11,891 nt of DNA from Baffinella frigidus. Its lineage: Eukaryota > Cryptophyceae > Cryptomonadales > Baffinellaceae. The notes beneath the pieces are model-generated. The model searched no databases, was not told where the DNA came from, and saw only the letters and a list, made by a program, of their open reading frames with translations. The stretch's first letter is position 1. Every line of letters starts with the position of its first letter. The stretch covers positions 414,915 through 426,805 of the forward strand of contig MU646315.1 in NCBI GenBank assembly GCA_026770585.1. The letters run 5' to 3'. Positions 1-10,214 of the stretch are shown here, one piece after another. Position numbers and translations under genes: made by a program.

Positions 1-206
1 CGAAACGCGATCCGAAAGCAAAAATGCTTTCTCTGCAGTCCTTTCTACGGAAGGGCGTGTCGTTGGCATATGTTGGGAGAAATTAAAACCTAAAGGACCT
101 AAAGGACGTGGCAAGTCAATAAGTGTCAATAAGCTGGAAGCTGGTTTCTCTCTCTTTCGCTCTGTCTTGCACGAGCCTCGTAATCAATGTGACCCGAAAG
201 GACAAA

Positions 207-252
207 AGGAAGCATGGCTTTTCTGCAGAACCACTTCCAGTGTCCGCTTATG
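207..252. repeat. Dispersed repeat shared with 2075-2119
   Basis: A 23-bp identical block containing GGAAGCATGGCTTTTCTGCA is followed in both places by TTCCAGTGTC and TATG. A weaker relative with CTTTCTCTGCAG and CATATGTTGGGAGA lies at about 25-85. This marks an old interspersed repeat family. Confidence 0.7.
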
Positions 253-259
253 CCACGCA

Positions 260-407
260 GCGGACTTCGAAGGGATTTCAAATAACCCTTAAGCGATCAG
301 ACCTACGACCCTACGGTAGGTAATCCGTAGGGACATAGGGGGGGTTCCTACGGATAAGTTAACGAAAAATGGGTTGATTTTGACGATTTCTTCCCTGCGT
401 AGACCGC
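260..407. mobile_element. ~148-bp inverted-repeat element, copy 1
   Basis: Ends GCGGACTTCGAAGGGA and its imperfect inverse TTCCCTGCGTAGACCGC. The centre holds a second inverted repeat, ATCCGTAGGGACATA against TTCCTACGGAT. The same ends and centre recur at 11067-11215. Confidence 0.75.
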
Positions 408-1226
408 ACCTGGAGGCGAACAGGGCTACTGAATCTGAACACACTATTTATGTCTTCGCAGACACACACTTAAAAAATGGTCACGTCTACAAGGGCCATT
501 TTTTGAGTTGAAGAAGCAAAATTTCGATGTTTTCTGATAATTTCAAACAAAAATCTCAACTTGTGTATCTGTATGTAAAAAAACGAAAAAAATCAAGAAT
601 ATCCTTAGTGAAAACGTAGCCCTTTCGGTGTCCGGGTGCGGGGGGTTCAATCAAAAGTCCACTCATCATTGGGGTGAGATCCAAGCCCCCCCCCCTTGAG
701 CCATTTGATCATAATAAATCTCCTGTTCAAATTACAATGGATCTCTTCACAAGACCCTTCATTTAATTAGGCTGCCTAAACAAAACAAATGTCATTGCAA
801 TACACCCCGCTCAAATCTAGCGTGGTTCCCCGTAGATGGGAGCGCCTCTCTCGCACTGCCACCTCCACCGCCGAGGGACTCCCGCGCTCGCCCCACATCC
901 TCTTCCGGCCAACTTCGTCGGGGTCCTTGCCCTAAATCTGGCCGAACCAAATTTCGTCCTTACCAAAAACCGAAACGGCTCCAATCCCTTTATCAAACCC
1001 CGTGGATTTTAGAATCCGTACCCGAAACGAACGACTTTACACATCTATAGTTACAGGCACCAATTTTGAACTTCGAGGGGGGAAGGGGGTTCTTCCATGT
1101 TCAAGAGAAGCATCCTGGTGCATGCGCGTCCTGGGCACATAAATCTAGGGGGGGGGGTGAATGGTTTGCTGCCTCTCCAAAGGTCCCTCCCTCTTGGCCG
1201 ACTACTCTCTCAAATCTTTTGAAACT
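408..1226. other. Non-coding stretch, nothing recognised
   Basis: AT-richer sequence with no convincing exon on either strand. It contains a 9-bp inverted repeat (AAAAAATGG at 472-480 with CCATTTTTT at 496-504), short poly-C and poly-G runs, and the element fragment at 966-1045. Confidence 0.6.
966..1045. mobile_element. Partial inverted copy of the 174-bp element
   Basis: AACGGCTCCAAT, CGTACC(C/A)GAAACGA and CGACTTTACA blocks match the reverse complement of about 3920-3998. The terminal repeat is not intact. Confidence 0.65.
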
Positions 1227-1612
1227 CTAAACCCTCAACCCTTAACCCTAAACCCCACACCCTGAATACTACACCTGACACCCTATAACCTGAATCCTAT
1301 ACTCTAAAACCTCAACCCTAGACTCGACACCCTAAACCCCGACACCCTAAACCCTAAACCCCGACACCCTAAACCCCGACACCCTAAACCCCGACACCCT
1401 AAACCCCGACACCCTAAACCCTAAACCCTAAACCCTGAATGTTAAACCCCAAACATTGAACCCTGATCCCTAAACCCTGAACCCCAACTCCCAACCCCTG
1501 AACACCAACCCATAACCTCTTAACTCTTACCCCCAACCCCCAACTTCTAAATCTGAATCCCGAACCCCAAACCCTAAACTTCAAACCCTAAACCCTAAAC
1601 CCTTATCCAGCA
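1227..1612 (-). repeat. CCCTAAA telomere-type array, opposite orientation
   Basis: About 385 bp of CCCTAAA and variants on the plus strand, opposite to all the intronic arrays. It includes a higher-order 15-bp unit ACCCCGACACCCTAA repeated about five times (1325-1420). Confidence 0.92.
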
Positions 1613-1682
1613 ATTTTCAAAACGCCGCCTTGAGCCTCATAACCTGATCAACTCTCGGCCGCCCCTAAAGGACGTATGGCAG

Positions 1683-1709
1683 TTTCTTATGAGCGAGGTA
1701 CCCCTGTAG
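1683..1709. mobile_element. Solo end of the ~120-bp hairpin family
   Basis: TTTCTTATGAGCGAGGTACC followed by CCTGTA matches the right end of the other copies. No partner end lies to its left at the expected distance, so this is a broken copy. Confidence 0.75.
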
Positions 1710-1855
1710 GGTTTATGTAGGCGTGAGGGTGAGGGTCTAGGGTTTGTGCAACGGGGGGAGTAGTGCCCGCACTGGACGCAGCCTTGGTTGATGTGGACCA
1801 CTATCGCCTTTGCGATGGTGATCACCGTGCTTGAGTAAAGGAAGTTGAGCCGATA

Positions 1856-1972
1856 CAGGGGTACCTCGCTCATAAGAAACCGCCTCCCGCTCGGACCCTG
1901 CAGTAGGCCTATGCCTAGGGCCCTACGGTGGTCCTAGGGGGGGTGCGCTTTCTTATGAGCAAGGTACCCCTG
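1856..1972. mobile_element. ~120-bp hairpin element, copy 1
   Basis: Same family as 2727-2848: CAGGGGTACCTCGCTCATAA at the left and its inverse at the right, with TA at both borders. The centre (TAGGCCTATGCCTAGGGCCC) is in the same orientation as copy 2. Confidence 0.85.
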
Positions 1973-1974
1973 TA

Positions 1975-2624
1975 CTAGTAATAGTACACGTTTGGTAGTT
2001 TCCGTGAGTAGTGATACATGCAGCACAGCAAGTGTGTCGGACGTGAATCAGGCTGCGGGGAAGCCCGACCCCACAGGAAGCATGGCTTTTCTGCAGATAA
2101 GTTCCAGTGTCAGCCTATGTTGGGAGCTCGAAGAACCTCAAGGACCTAAAGGACTCTAAACATCATACTCCACACTCTTGCGCCTCTGCAAGCGGGTGCG
2201 TCCAGCCTAGCGACTGGGTTCTGCTGAGTCCTTCCACCCTCTCGCGCCGCCAGGGCACAGGACAGTAGCTTTACTGGATATCCCTATAGTAGGTTTACTG
2301 GATTTCCCTATCACCCAGCTCTCCCCTCCATTTTCTCGTGGGCGCGAATTTGGGACGGTTCACACTTGATTGAAAAAAACGATATCCAGGTCGGCAAATT
2401 TGCAGACCTGGGCACTTGAGGGATACCACCACACTGGCGCCTGCACGAAAGGAGATGTACAGGACACCTCCACAGCGCGACGTCCTGTGAGTACTGGGCA
2501 CCTCCGCAGTTCCGTATCCCTTAACTGGCGATGGGGCCATATTTGACCCCCAGCAGGTCGTAGGCTCCTACATAGGCCTACGTAGGTGCGTCACACGCTA
2601 CTCGCCACTCAAGTGACACTGTCC

Positions 2625-2628
<4 letters not shown>
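1975..2628. other. Non-coding stretch with short repeats
   Basis: No convincing exon. It holds the dispersed repeat at 2075-2119, a direct repeat TTTACTGGATWTCCCTAT (2270-2287 and 2294-2311), and a near-palindrome around CCTACATAGGCCTACGTAGG (2568-2587). Confidence 0.6.

Positions 2629-2672
<44 letters not shown>
2629..2672. repeat. (TG)22 microsatellite
   Basis: Uninterrupted TG dinucleotides in the non-coding left flank. Confidence 0.97.
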
Positions 2673-2673
<1 letters not shown>

Positions 2674-2726
2674 CGGGGTCTGGTCGAGCCTCTCCATGCT
2701 CGGAGGACCGAGTGTAAGTAGGTTTA

Positions 2727-2848
2727 CAGGGGCACCTCGCTCCCAAGAAACCGCCCCCCCCTAGGACCCTACAGTAGGCCTATCTTCGCCTAGGGCCCTA
2801 TGGTGGTCCTAGGTGGAGGGGCGGTTTCTTATGAGCGAGGTACCCCTG
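2727..2848. mobile_element. ~120-bp hairpin element, copy 2
   Basis: Ends CAGGGGCACCTCGCTC and GAGCGAGGTACCCCTG, flanked by TA on both sides. The arms extend to CCTAGGACC and GGTCCTAGG, giving about 45 bp of imperfect inverted repeat around a ~35-bp centre. It has no coding capacity, as expected of a non-autonomous MITE. Confidence 0.85.
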
Positions 2849-3055
2849 TACCCCGCATAAAGTCGGGCTAACGGCCCCCGAGACGGGCCTGTCCTACACT
2901 CGGTCCTGACGTCTCGAGAGAGGCGAAGGAGGGGAAGGACGAGTGCTTGCAGCCATGCGTGTCTGTCGACGCCTAGGGCCCTGTGAGGGGGTCCCGATGC
3001 GGGCCTATCTCGGCGTGGGCGTGTTTGCAGTCGAGGTAGGGGAGGACGACGGGGT

Positions 3056-3081
3056 GCCTGCAGACACTCGGGTCTGCAGGC
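3056..3081. repeat. Perfect 10-bp hairpin
   Basis: GCCTGCAGAC and GTCTGCAGGC around a 6-base loop. A second inverted repeat (CAAAATGGC with GCCATCTTG) lies near 3139-3160. Function unknown. Confidence 0.8.
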
Positions 3082-3264
3082 GGATGGGTGGCTGACGACG
3101 CGCCGTCCTCCTCCATCCCTGCCTCAGATGCCCAAGCCAAAATGGCGCCTGCCATCTTGCTCCCGTGTCCCATCCTACAGTGTGTGTCTACAATGGTACC
3201 TCGATACGGCAACGGCTCCCAGGCCGACGCCTAGGGCCCTGTGGTGGTCCTAGGAGGGGTGTGT

Positions 3265-3344
3265 GAGGCGGGCCTCTCTGTCCCGAGGCGGGCTTATCTT
3301 ACCTGAGGCGGGCCTATCTCTCCCGAGGCGGGCCTATCTCGGCG
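3265..3344. repeat. 20-bp tandem repeat, four units
   Basis: Units begin GAGGCGGGCCTATCTC with period 20. The last unit runs into GGCGTGGACGTGTTTCCAG. That segment, with the preceding GACGCCTAGGGCCCTGTG, is repeated at about 2968-3045. Confidence 0.88.
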
Positions 3345-3439
3345 TGGACGTGTTTCCAGACGAGATAGCTCGATCGAGGTGCCTCGTTTCTCAGGGGCAC
3401 GCACGCCCCCTAAGAAGCTTCTCACACCTACTCAACCTA

Positions 3440-3556
3440 CAGGGGTACCTCGCACATAAGAAAACGCCTCCCCCCTAGGACCACCATGGGACCCTAGGCA
3501 TAGGCCTACTGTACGGTCCTAGGGAGGGGCGTTTTGTTATGAGCGAGGTACCCAAG
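3440..3556. mobile_element. ~120-bp hairpin element, copy 3, inverted, after stop codon
   Basis: Same family, with the centre in the opposite orientation. If the flanking TA is counted as part of the ends, an 8-bp direct repeat ACTCAACC flanks the element (3430-3437 and 3559-3566). Eight bp is the target-site size of hAT transposons. The right-hand repeat touches the last base of the predicted stop codon, so the element would lie in the 3' untranslated region. Confidence 0.8.
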
Positions 3557-3565
3557 TAACTCAAC

Positions 3566-3627
3566 CTAGGATGCGGGGACGAAGGTGCCGGCGAGCGAAC
3601 GCGAGTGCGAAGGGTCGAAAATGACTC
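3566..3627 (-). CDS. Exon 14: probable terminal exon with stop
   Basis: After acceptor ACCCTAAACCCTGCAG, two bases complete a Gly codon from exon 13. Nineteen codons (VIFDPSHSRSLAGTFVPAS) and TAG follow. Of the three open frames here, this one has the highest share of C or G at third positions and is the one exon 13 hands over. A hairpin transposon-like element begins within a few bases of the stop. Confidence 0.5.
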
Positions 3628-4197
3628 CTGCAGGGTTTAGGGTTCGAACTTCAGGGTCCAATTTGCGAAATCGCAAAAACCGTACATACAGATACATGTT
3701 TAGGGTTGAGGGTTTAAGGTTTAAGGTTGCAGCGCATGCACACCTCTCGTGAGACCTGCCGTCTGCAGCACATGCGTGGAAGACGGTAAGTCAACTGGAC
3801 GACAACTTTAGACTTTGGCGTAACACGTGAGCTCCGGTCTCGTCAAACAAGACGTTCGGGGCGGGGAATCCACGCGTTTATTTCGACATTCATAGTTCTC
3901 CAATTTATGCTTAGTTTTGTAAAGTCGCTCGTTTCTGGTACGAATTTCAAAACCCCCAGGGTTTAATACAGGAATTGGAGCCGTTTTGAGTTTTAAATGT
4001 GGCGAGGTTTATCATTTGTACAACGAAAGCGACTTTACAAAACTATACATAAATTCGAGAACTATTAGTATGAGATCAGAGGCGGGCCTGTGGGCGTACC
4101 TTGGCCGAAGGGGTCGTCGTCGTTGGGGTCTTCGTGCCACCTGTGCATCGCCTCCGACGACTCCATCTCCCTGCGCAGGAGCGGTTCAGTTATAAAT

Positions 4198-4250
<53 letters not shown>

Positions 4251-7200
4251 CATATATGTATATATAGGTAAAAATATATACGTATGTAGTTATATAAAGG
4301 TATGCATACATAGGTGTATATAAGTCTTCGTGCCACCTGTGCATCGCCTCCGATGACTCCATCTCCCTGCGCACGAGCGGTTCAGTTAGGGTGCAAGGTG
4401 CAGGGTTCAGGGTTTATGGTTTATGGTTTATGGTTTATTGCTTATGGTTTATGGTTTATGGTTTATGGTTTATGGTTTATGGTTTATGGTTCATGGTTTA
4501 TGGATTATGGCTTAATATTTGTGGTTTATTGTTTATGGTTCATGGTTTAGGGTTTACCGGTGGCGGAGCTTGATCTGAGTCTGCTTCAGCTCCGAATCCA
4601 TTCGGATCACCTGCCAGAGAGACTTCTGTCAACCATGTGCTTGGTGCAAGCCTCAGGGCTTCAGCTTTCGGCTTTCGGGTTTAGGGTTTGGGGGTTGGGG
4701 TTTCGGGGTCAGGGTTTAGGGGGATCAAACCAGCTCGTTCAGACGGAAAATCTCGGCCGTTTGCGTCAGGGTTGTCTCCGTAAGCGCCCCCACCTATCGG
4801 TGCGTTCGTGTTTAGTGTTTAGGGTTGGGTGTAAGGGTTCAGGCTTCAGGGCTCAGATATCAGAGTTGAGGGATACCTAGTCAGGCGCTGGTCCCAGATC
4901 CCCCAACACCCTCAACCCGAAACCCTATCTTATTCAGGTTAATTAGTTACACAGGCAGTTAATAGTCGCCCTTCATATTTGATGATGAAAAACGCATTTA
5001 TGTACGAAGAAGGACAACCTTGTCGACGGCTTGCTGGTAGGAGGCGTCCTGGCCGGAGAGCTGGTGGATCAGACGTTGCTGCTCCCAGATCTCCCGCTTC
5101 AGCTCCGTGTTGTGTGCGCGCAGCTTGCCCCTGCAGAGGAAACACACGTTAACATGTCCGTTAACACGTTCCAGTTTTTTTTGCGTCGACGAACACACCG
5201 TTTCGCAGACGTGCCCCCGGAAACGTTGCGTTTCGCAGTATGCACGACACGTTGCTGACACGGACACGTGGTCAGCAACTGTCAGCACACGATGGCAGGT
5301 GACTGCACAACTGTCAGCACACGAGATGACAGGCGCTGCTGCTCCAAGATCTCCCGCTTCAGCTCCCTGTTTTGTGCGCACAGCTTCCCCATGCAGAGGA
5401 AACATATTCTTAAGCCAACCTCGGACCTTTCTTTTTGGTGTTGAACAACAACAAAAATAAGAAGTTTCCCATACAAATTTCTCAACACCATAAGTACCAT
5501 AAGTACTTAGGCTCTCGCCATGGAATAAAGCATTGAGGTAGTGGTCAACCGTCGAGGGCGTCGACACACCCACGACAGCTGACTAACCCAGCCATGTTTT
5601 GTACCATGAATACAACTAAACCGGGAAGGGGTTGTACCAGGAAAAGTCCGATTTGGTCAACTGTTGTGGAACTCTGTCAAGCTCTGCCACAGCCGGTTCG
5701 ACCAATCGGTTTCACACCAAAAGTTGACAGTTTTGTACCAAAAAACAGGGAAATCAACTTCCGGAGACCAGATTAAGTGAGGCAGAGCTAGTCTGTGGGC
5801 GTCTCGTGCTAAATAACCTGTGCTAGAGCACAGGTACCATGCAGATAACTAAACCGGACAAGTCTAACTAAACCTGTCAGGTTAGTACCAGAAAATATCG
5901 ATTTAGTCAACTGTATGGGGTCTCGTGCAGAATAACCTGTGCTCGAGCGAGGTTTTGAAGTCGCCGTCGACCAGCGTTTCCAAGTCGGACCGCGTCTGTT
6001 CGGGGACACGACCGGTCAGCTGACGTCTCTTCAGGGACACGCGCAAAAATCAGGGTAGTTAAACCTACGGTATTGACTACGGTAGGCCATAGGGCTCCTA
6101 CGAGAAACCCGAGTATAGGAACCCTGCGGCCTACCGTAGTCAATGCCGCAGGCTTAACTGACCTGGATTTAGGCCGTTAACCTAGTAACGTCTCTTCGGG
6201 GACGAGACCAGTCAGCTGAAGTCTTCAGACCGCGTCGCTTCACAGGGCAAGACAGTCGAGCACACGCCTGCTGACCAGTCTCGTCAATCTTCCCAACGCA
6301 AACCCAGCGACACGTCCAACAATCGCAGGCAAACCAAAACGATTCGAGAATCGCGTCCACTAAATGGACGCAAAGCCGAAACGGTTCGCGGAAAAGGGGG
6401 CGGATCTGCTTGAGCTCGGCCGTGAGGATCCGAGAGTCGCGTCCACCAGCTGGACGCAAACGTCCACTAACTGGACGCACACGTCCACTAACTGGACGCA
6501 AAACCGCAACGGTCTGCAGACGCGGGGGCTCTAGATGGGCAGACCTGGTTGAGTTCGGCGGTGAGGTCGGAGACGTCCTTCTGGCGGTCGGCGTAGGCGT
6601 GCTTGAATCCGTCGATCTCGAACTTGAACCTGGTGTAGGGTTGACGGTGTAGGGTTTAGGGTTTAGGGTTTAGGGTTTAGGCAAGGTTTGCGACGCTACC
6701 GAGCGAAGTGGGGGTTCGGAGAGGTTTAGAAGTCCAGTCATGCGCTGTTTGAGATGGACAGGAACAAACAGTATGCTGTGTGTTTGAACCCGTCTATCTC
6801 AAAATTGAACCAACAAGTTTTGGCGCCGCGTTGAGTGATACTCTGCACTCTACATTCCATAGGCGACGCGTCAGTGATACTCTAAATTCCTACTCTAAAT
6901 TCCAGAACAACAATGCGGATTGGACTGACGCCAACAGAGGCGCAGATTGGTGGGGAGATGCATGGTGGTGGTGCTTGCTTTCCCTGAACGATTGAACACG
7001 TGCACGCGAGCTCTTGTGCAATGGCTCAGCGCGGTTCATGGGGGCAGCATACTGGCCTCGTTCGCGTTCGGCGACCCGAGTTCGCGGAGAGATTCAATCC
7101 AAACCACCTTTTCGAAACTGAATCTGTTTCTGCATCATCTAATTAGACGGGGGTTGGCATACTTGTCTCGCTCGCGCTCGGCGACCCTCTCGCGGTGCTA

Positions 7201-10163
7201 GGCCCTACGGGAGAAGGGAAACGAGAGAAGGGTGCAGGGTGCAGGGTGAAGGGCAACGGGCGAAGGGCGAAGGATGAAGGGGCAGGATACTTGTCCGACC
7301 CGACCCTGGAAAAATCCAAGCCAACCCGAATTCTACAATAGTTGTGTGGGGGGTGGGGTGGGGAGGATACTTGTCGCGCTCGCGCTCGGCGACGCGCTCG
7401 CGGTGCGCGCGCGAGAACTCCCGCTCCGAGAACACCTCCACTGCCTACAATTCAATGCTCGGGGACTGGCCATGACGGCTAGAATCTGCAGAAATTCCAG
7501 TATTTTCCAACCAATTTCCACAAAACCGTTATGTCCAGTTTTCGAGTATTCAATTGTAGGCGGTGGGGATGGCGGGGGTGAGATTGGGTTGGGGGCAGGA
7601 TACTTGTCGCGCTCGCGCTCGGCGACGCGCTCGCGGTGCGCGCGCGAGAACTCCCGCTCCGAGAACACCTCCACCGCCTACAGGCACACAGGTTGAGGGG
7701 GTGAAGGTATAGGTTTGTATTTGTTTAGATGCAGTGTTTATTTTTGTTGGGGTTTAGGTTTCGGGTTTCCTGAAGCGAGAACTCTCGCTTCAGGCGGGAA
7801 CAGCTTCGCCGCCTAGCGTTCAGGGTTAAGAGTTGAGGGATTGGGGATTGGGGATTGGGGTTTAGGTTTGAGAATTGAGGGTACAGGGGTTAGCGAGAAC
7901 TCCCGCTCCGAGAACACCTCCACCGCCTGCTCACAACACCGTTGTTAGGGCTTTGTGCAATCCTGGTGTTTCGTGCCCTGCGGTACCAGGCACCAGGCAC
8001 CAGGATTAGAAAACGTTGGGGGTGACGGGTTAGTGTACATTTAGTGCTTAAATATTTAGCGAGAACGCTCGCTCCGAGGACAGCCCCACCGCCTGCTCGC
8101 ACGCACACATGGTTAGGGGTTATGGTTGGATTTTATCATTTGGTAGTTACTGATTTATTGTTAACTACCAATGATTTATTGTTGTTGTTTCGGGATTAGG
8201 GATAACGTTTGGGGTTGGGGTTTAGGGTTCATGGTTCAGGTTGTCGGGATTAGGGATGAGGTTTCTAAGTTTGGGGTTTAGGGTTTATGATTTATGATTT
8301 AGGGTGTGTATTTTGGGGTTTAGAGTTTGGGGTGTAGGGTTTAGGGTTTAGGGTGTGGGGTTTAGGGTTTAGGGTTTAGGGTTTAGGGGTCGGGGAGGGG
8401 CACTGACGTGCTTGCAGGCTGAGCTCATGTCTCGCTCTTTCCCCTGGTGTAGGGATGAGGGTTTAGGGTTCAGGGTTTAGGGTTTAGGGTTTCAGATTTA
8501 GGGTTTCGGGTTTAGGGATTAGGGATTGGGTTTCAGGGTTTCGGGTTTAGGGTTTAGAGTTTAGTGTTTAGGTTTTAAGGGTCAGGGATTATGGTGTAGG
8601 GATTAGGGTTGAGGGTTCAGATTTTGCGTAAAGAAACGTATTCATGTCTTGCTCATTCTTCTGTGCGATCGGCAAGGCGGTGGTTTCAGGCGTCTGATCA
8701 GTTACTCACAGCCTTAACCTTCAACAAGGATCCAGCCCCATCCTGGAAGGTTTAAGGTTTCTAAGCCCCGGACCCCAGACGGTCCTATGGGGATCTCGTA
8801 ACCTTGAGGGTGGCGCGGGTTTCGAGCGAAGCAGGTATCTCGTTGATCAGCCCGTGGGCGAAAGTGGCCGTCGATTGGCAACTCTGCACACGCCCGCGCG
8901 ATAAGTCACTTGTCATTTCTGCGCATGCCCACGCGATAAGTCACGCGCACGCGAAAAGTCACTTGTCAGAGGGGCGCCGCTCGTGCCAGGACGTGAGTGG
9001 GGAATCTAGAGCGGTTTTCACATCTGAGACATACATTGAATCAAGTCCCTTTTATTATGCAGGGGGCAGTGCCTGCTCGAGGTGTTAATAAACGTCAGTG
9101 GGCTTCGAAGGAGATCTCGACCGAAAGTCCGGTCGAAAATTCGGTTGATTAAATGTCCTTGTGACAGCAATCCAACAATTGGTAACAGCAATCCAACAAT
9201 TGGTAACAGCAATCCAACAATTGGTTGTGACAGCAATCCAACAATTGGTCACGGAACAACATGAACCGTGCTGTGAAGCCCACTGTGTGGTATCTATTCT
9301 TTCCCGGAAGGACCCGCGAGAATGTTTCCACTTCTCAGGTACAACTAAGTCTTCTTTGAATCAAAACAAATTCCGAGAAAAAAGCGGCGCAGGTTTGCCT
9401 GCTCGAGGCGGACGAGGGCTTCGATCATGAAACACTGGTAGGCCAACGCCTCCACCGAGAATCGGCTAGGACATCCGTTGGAAAATCCCTATGTCCTTAC
9501 CGATTGCCTACCGTAGGGAGATAGCGCTATGGGTTATTCATGAAACCCCTTTGTATTCCTGTTTCTGGCACCAGGTGGAGTGAGAGGTGCAAAACCCTGA
9601 TGATTGGGGTCTTGCCTGCTCGAGGCGGACGAGGGCCTCGATCATGAGACACTGGTAGGCGAACGCCTCCACCGGCACGCTCCGCAGCCGCACCTGCAAC
9701 ACCGTGCGGATGTTCAGTGTGAATAGACACACCCCACACAGTGCAATCCGTAGCCGCACCTGCACCAACGTGCGATCAGCGAAGGGAGCTTTCCCTCAAG
9801 GGCAGCGACGACTGGACCGAGACTGAGAGAGGCACCTCTCGGCAAAAGCCCTCTCTGGTGTAAAGCATCAAGGAAGAGGCAGCGGTCAGACCCGGGTCCG
9901 CGATTCGACTCGCGCAGTGTACCGATGCAAAGTCAACCTAGCTGCAGTCTGGTTGAGTACTCTAGATCCTAGGCGGGAAGGACCTCGGCAGTGCTGCGGT
10001 CGGCGTTGATCTCAGCTTTGATCTCTTTGTAACCAAGATAAGTAGCCGTGACTGTTGGTCAGGGCACCCAGCAGGTTGAGCACTCTAGTTCTCGGGGGGG
10101 GAGGTGACCTCGGTAGTGCTGCGGTCAGTTTTTCGGACGCGGATCGCGAACACCTCCTCAACA

Positions 10164-10214
<51 letters not shown>

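Larger units (their letters stand above)
2849..3429. other. Probable region downstream of the gene
   Basis: On the minus strand an open stretch at 2973-3212 lacks codon bias and overlaps repeats, so I do not call it a gene. The region is dominated by the direct repeats of the GCGGGCCTATCTC type and the hairpins described separately. Transcript end signals could not be located. Confidence 0.55.

Noticed and set aside
1227-1612. True chromosome end
   Set aside because: Although CCCTAAA orientation would fit a left telomere, 1.2 kb of non-telomeric sequence lies to its left and the array is degenerate, so it is interstitial.
1637-1873. Minus-strand open frame between two hairpin-element ends as a transposase remnant
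   Set aside because: Both ends of the frame are formed by the inverted-repeat ends themselves and the interior shows no transposase motif or codon bias.
2973-3212. Minus-strand open frame of 79 codons downstream of the gene
   Set aside because: It overlaps the direct repeats and a perfect hairpin, has no recognisable motif and lacks plausible splice sites joining it to the gene.
3755-3776. Possible extra exon between exons 13 and 14 (after CTGCAG, ending AG|GTGTGC)
   Set aside because: It is only about 19 nt and would leave exon 14 in a frame with poor codon use. The direct junction of exons 13 and 14 gives a better frame and a stop.
4998-5573. A 191-codon open frame on the minus strand as a single-exon gene
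   Set aside because: It runs through exon 10 in frame, but the rest is intron with a degraded exon 10 copy. The splice acceptor CTGCAG and phase agreement with exon 9 explain the coding part better.
5937-6019. Alternative exon 9 start at GAACAG (5995)
   Set aside because: It keeps frame but would leave the conserved 24 nt shared with the upstream copy as intron. The copy is aligned across the outer acceptor.
7333-7674. Minus-strand open frame containing both exon 7 copies as one protein
   Set aside because: The second copy is read in a different frame from the first within it, and good splice sites bound each 74-nt copy.
9161-9251. Possible CRISPR array or coding heptapeptide repeat
   Set aside because: The units abut with no unique spacers, the context is a eukaryotic intron, and the open frame on both strands follows from the 21-bp period.
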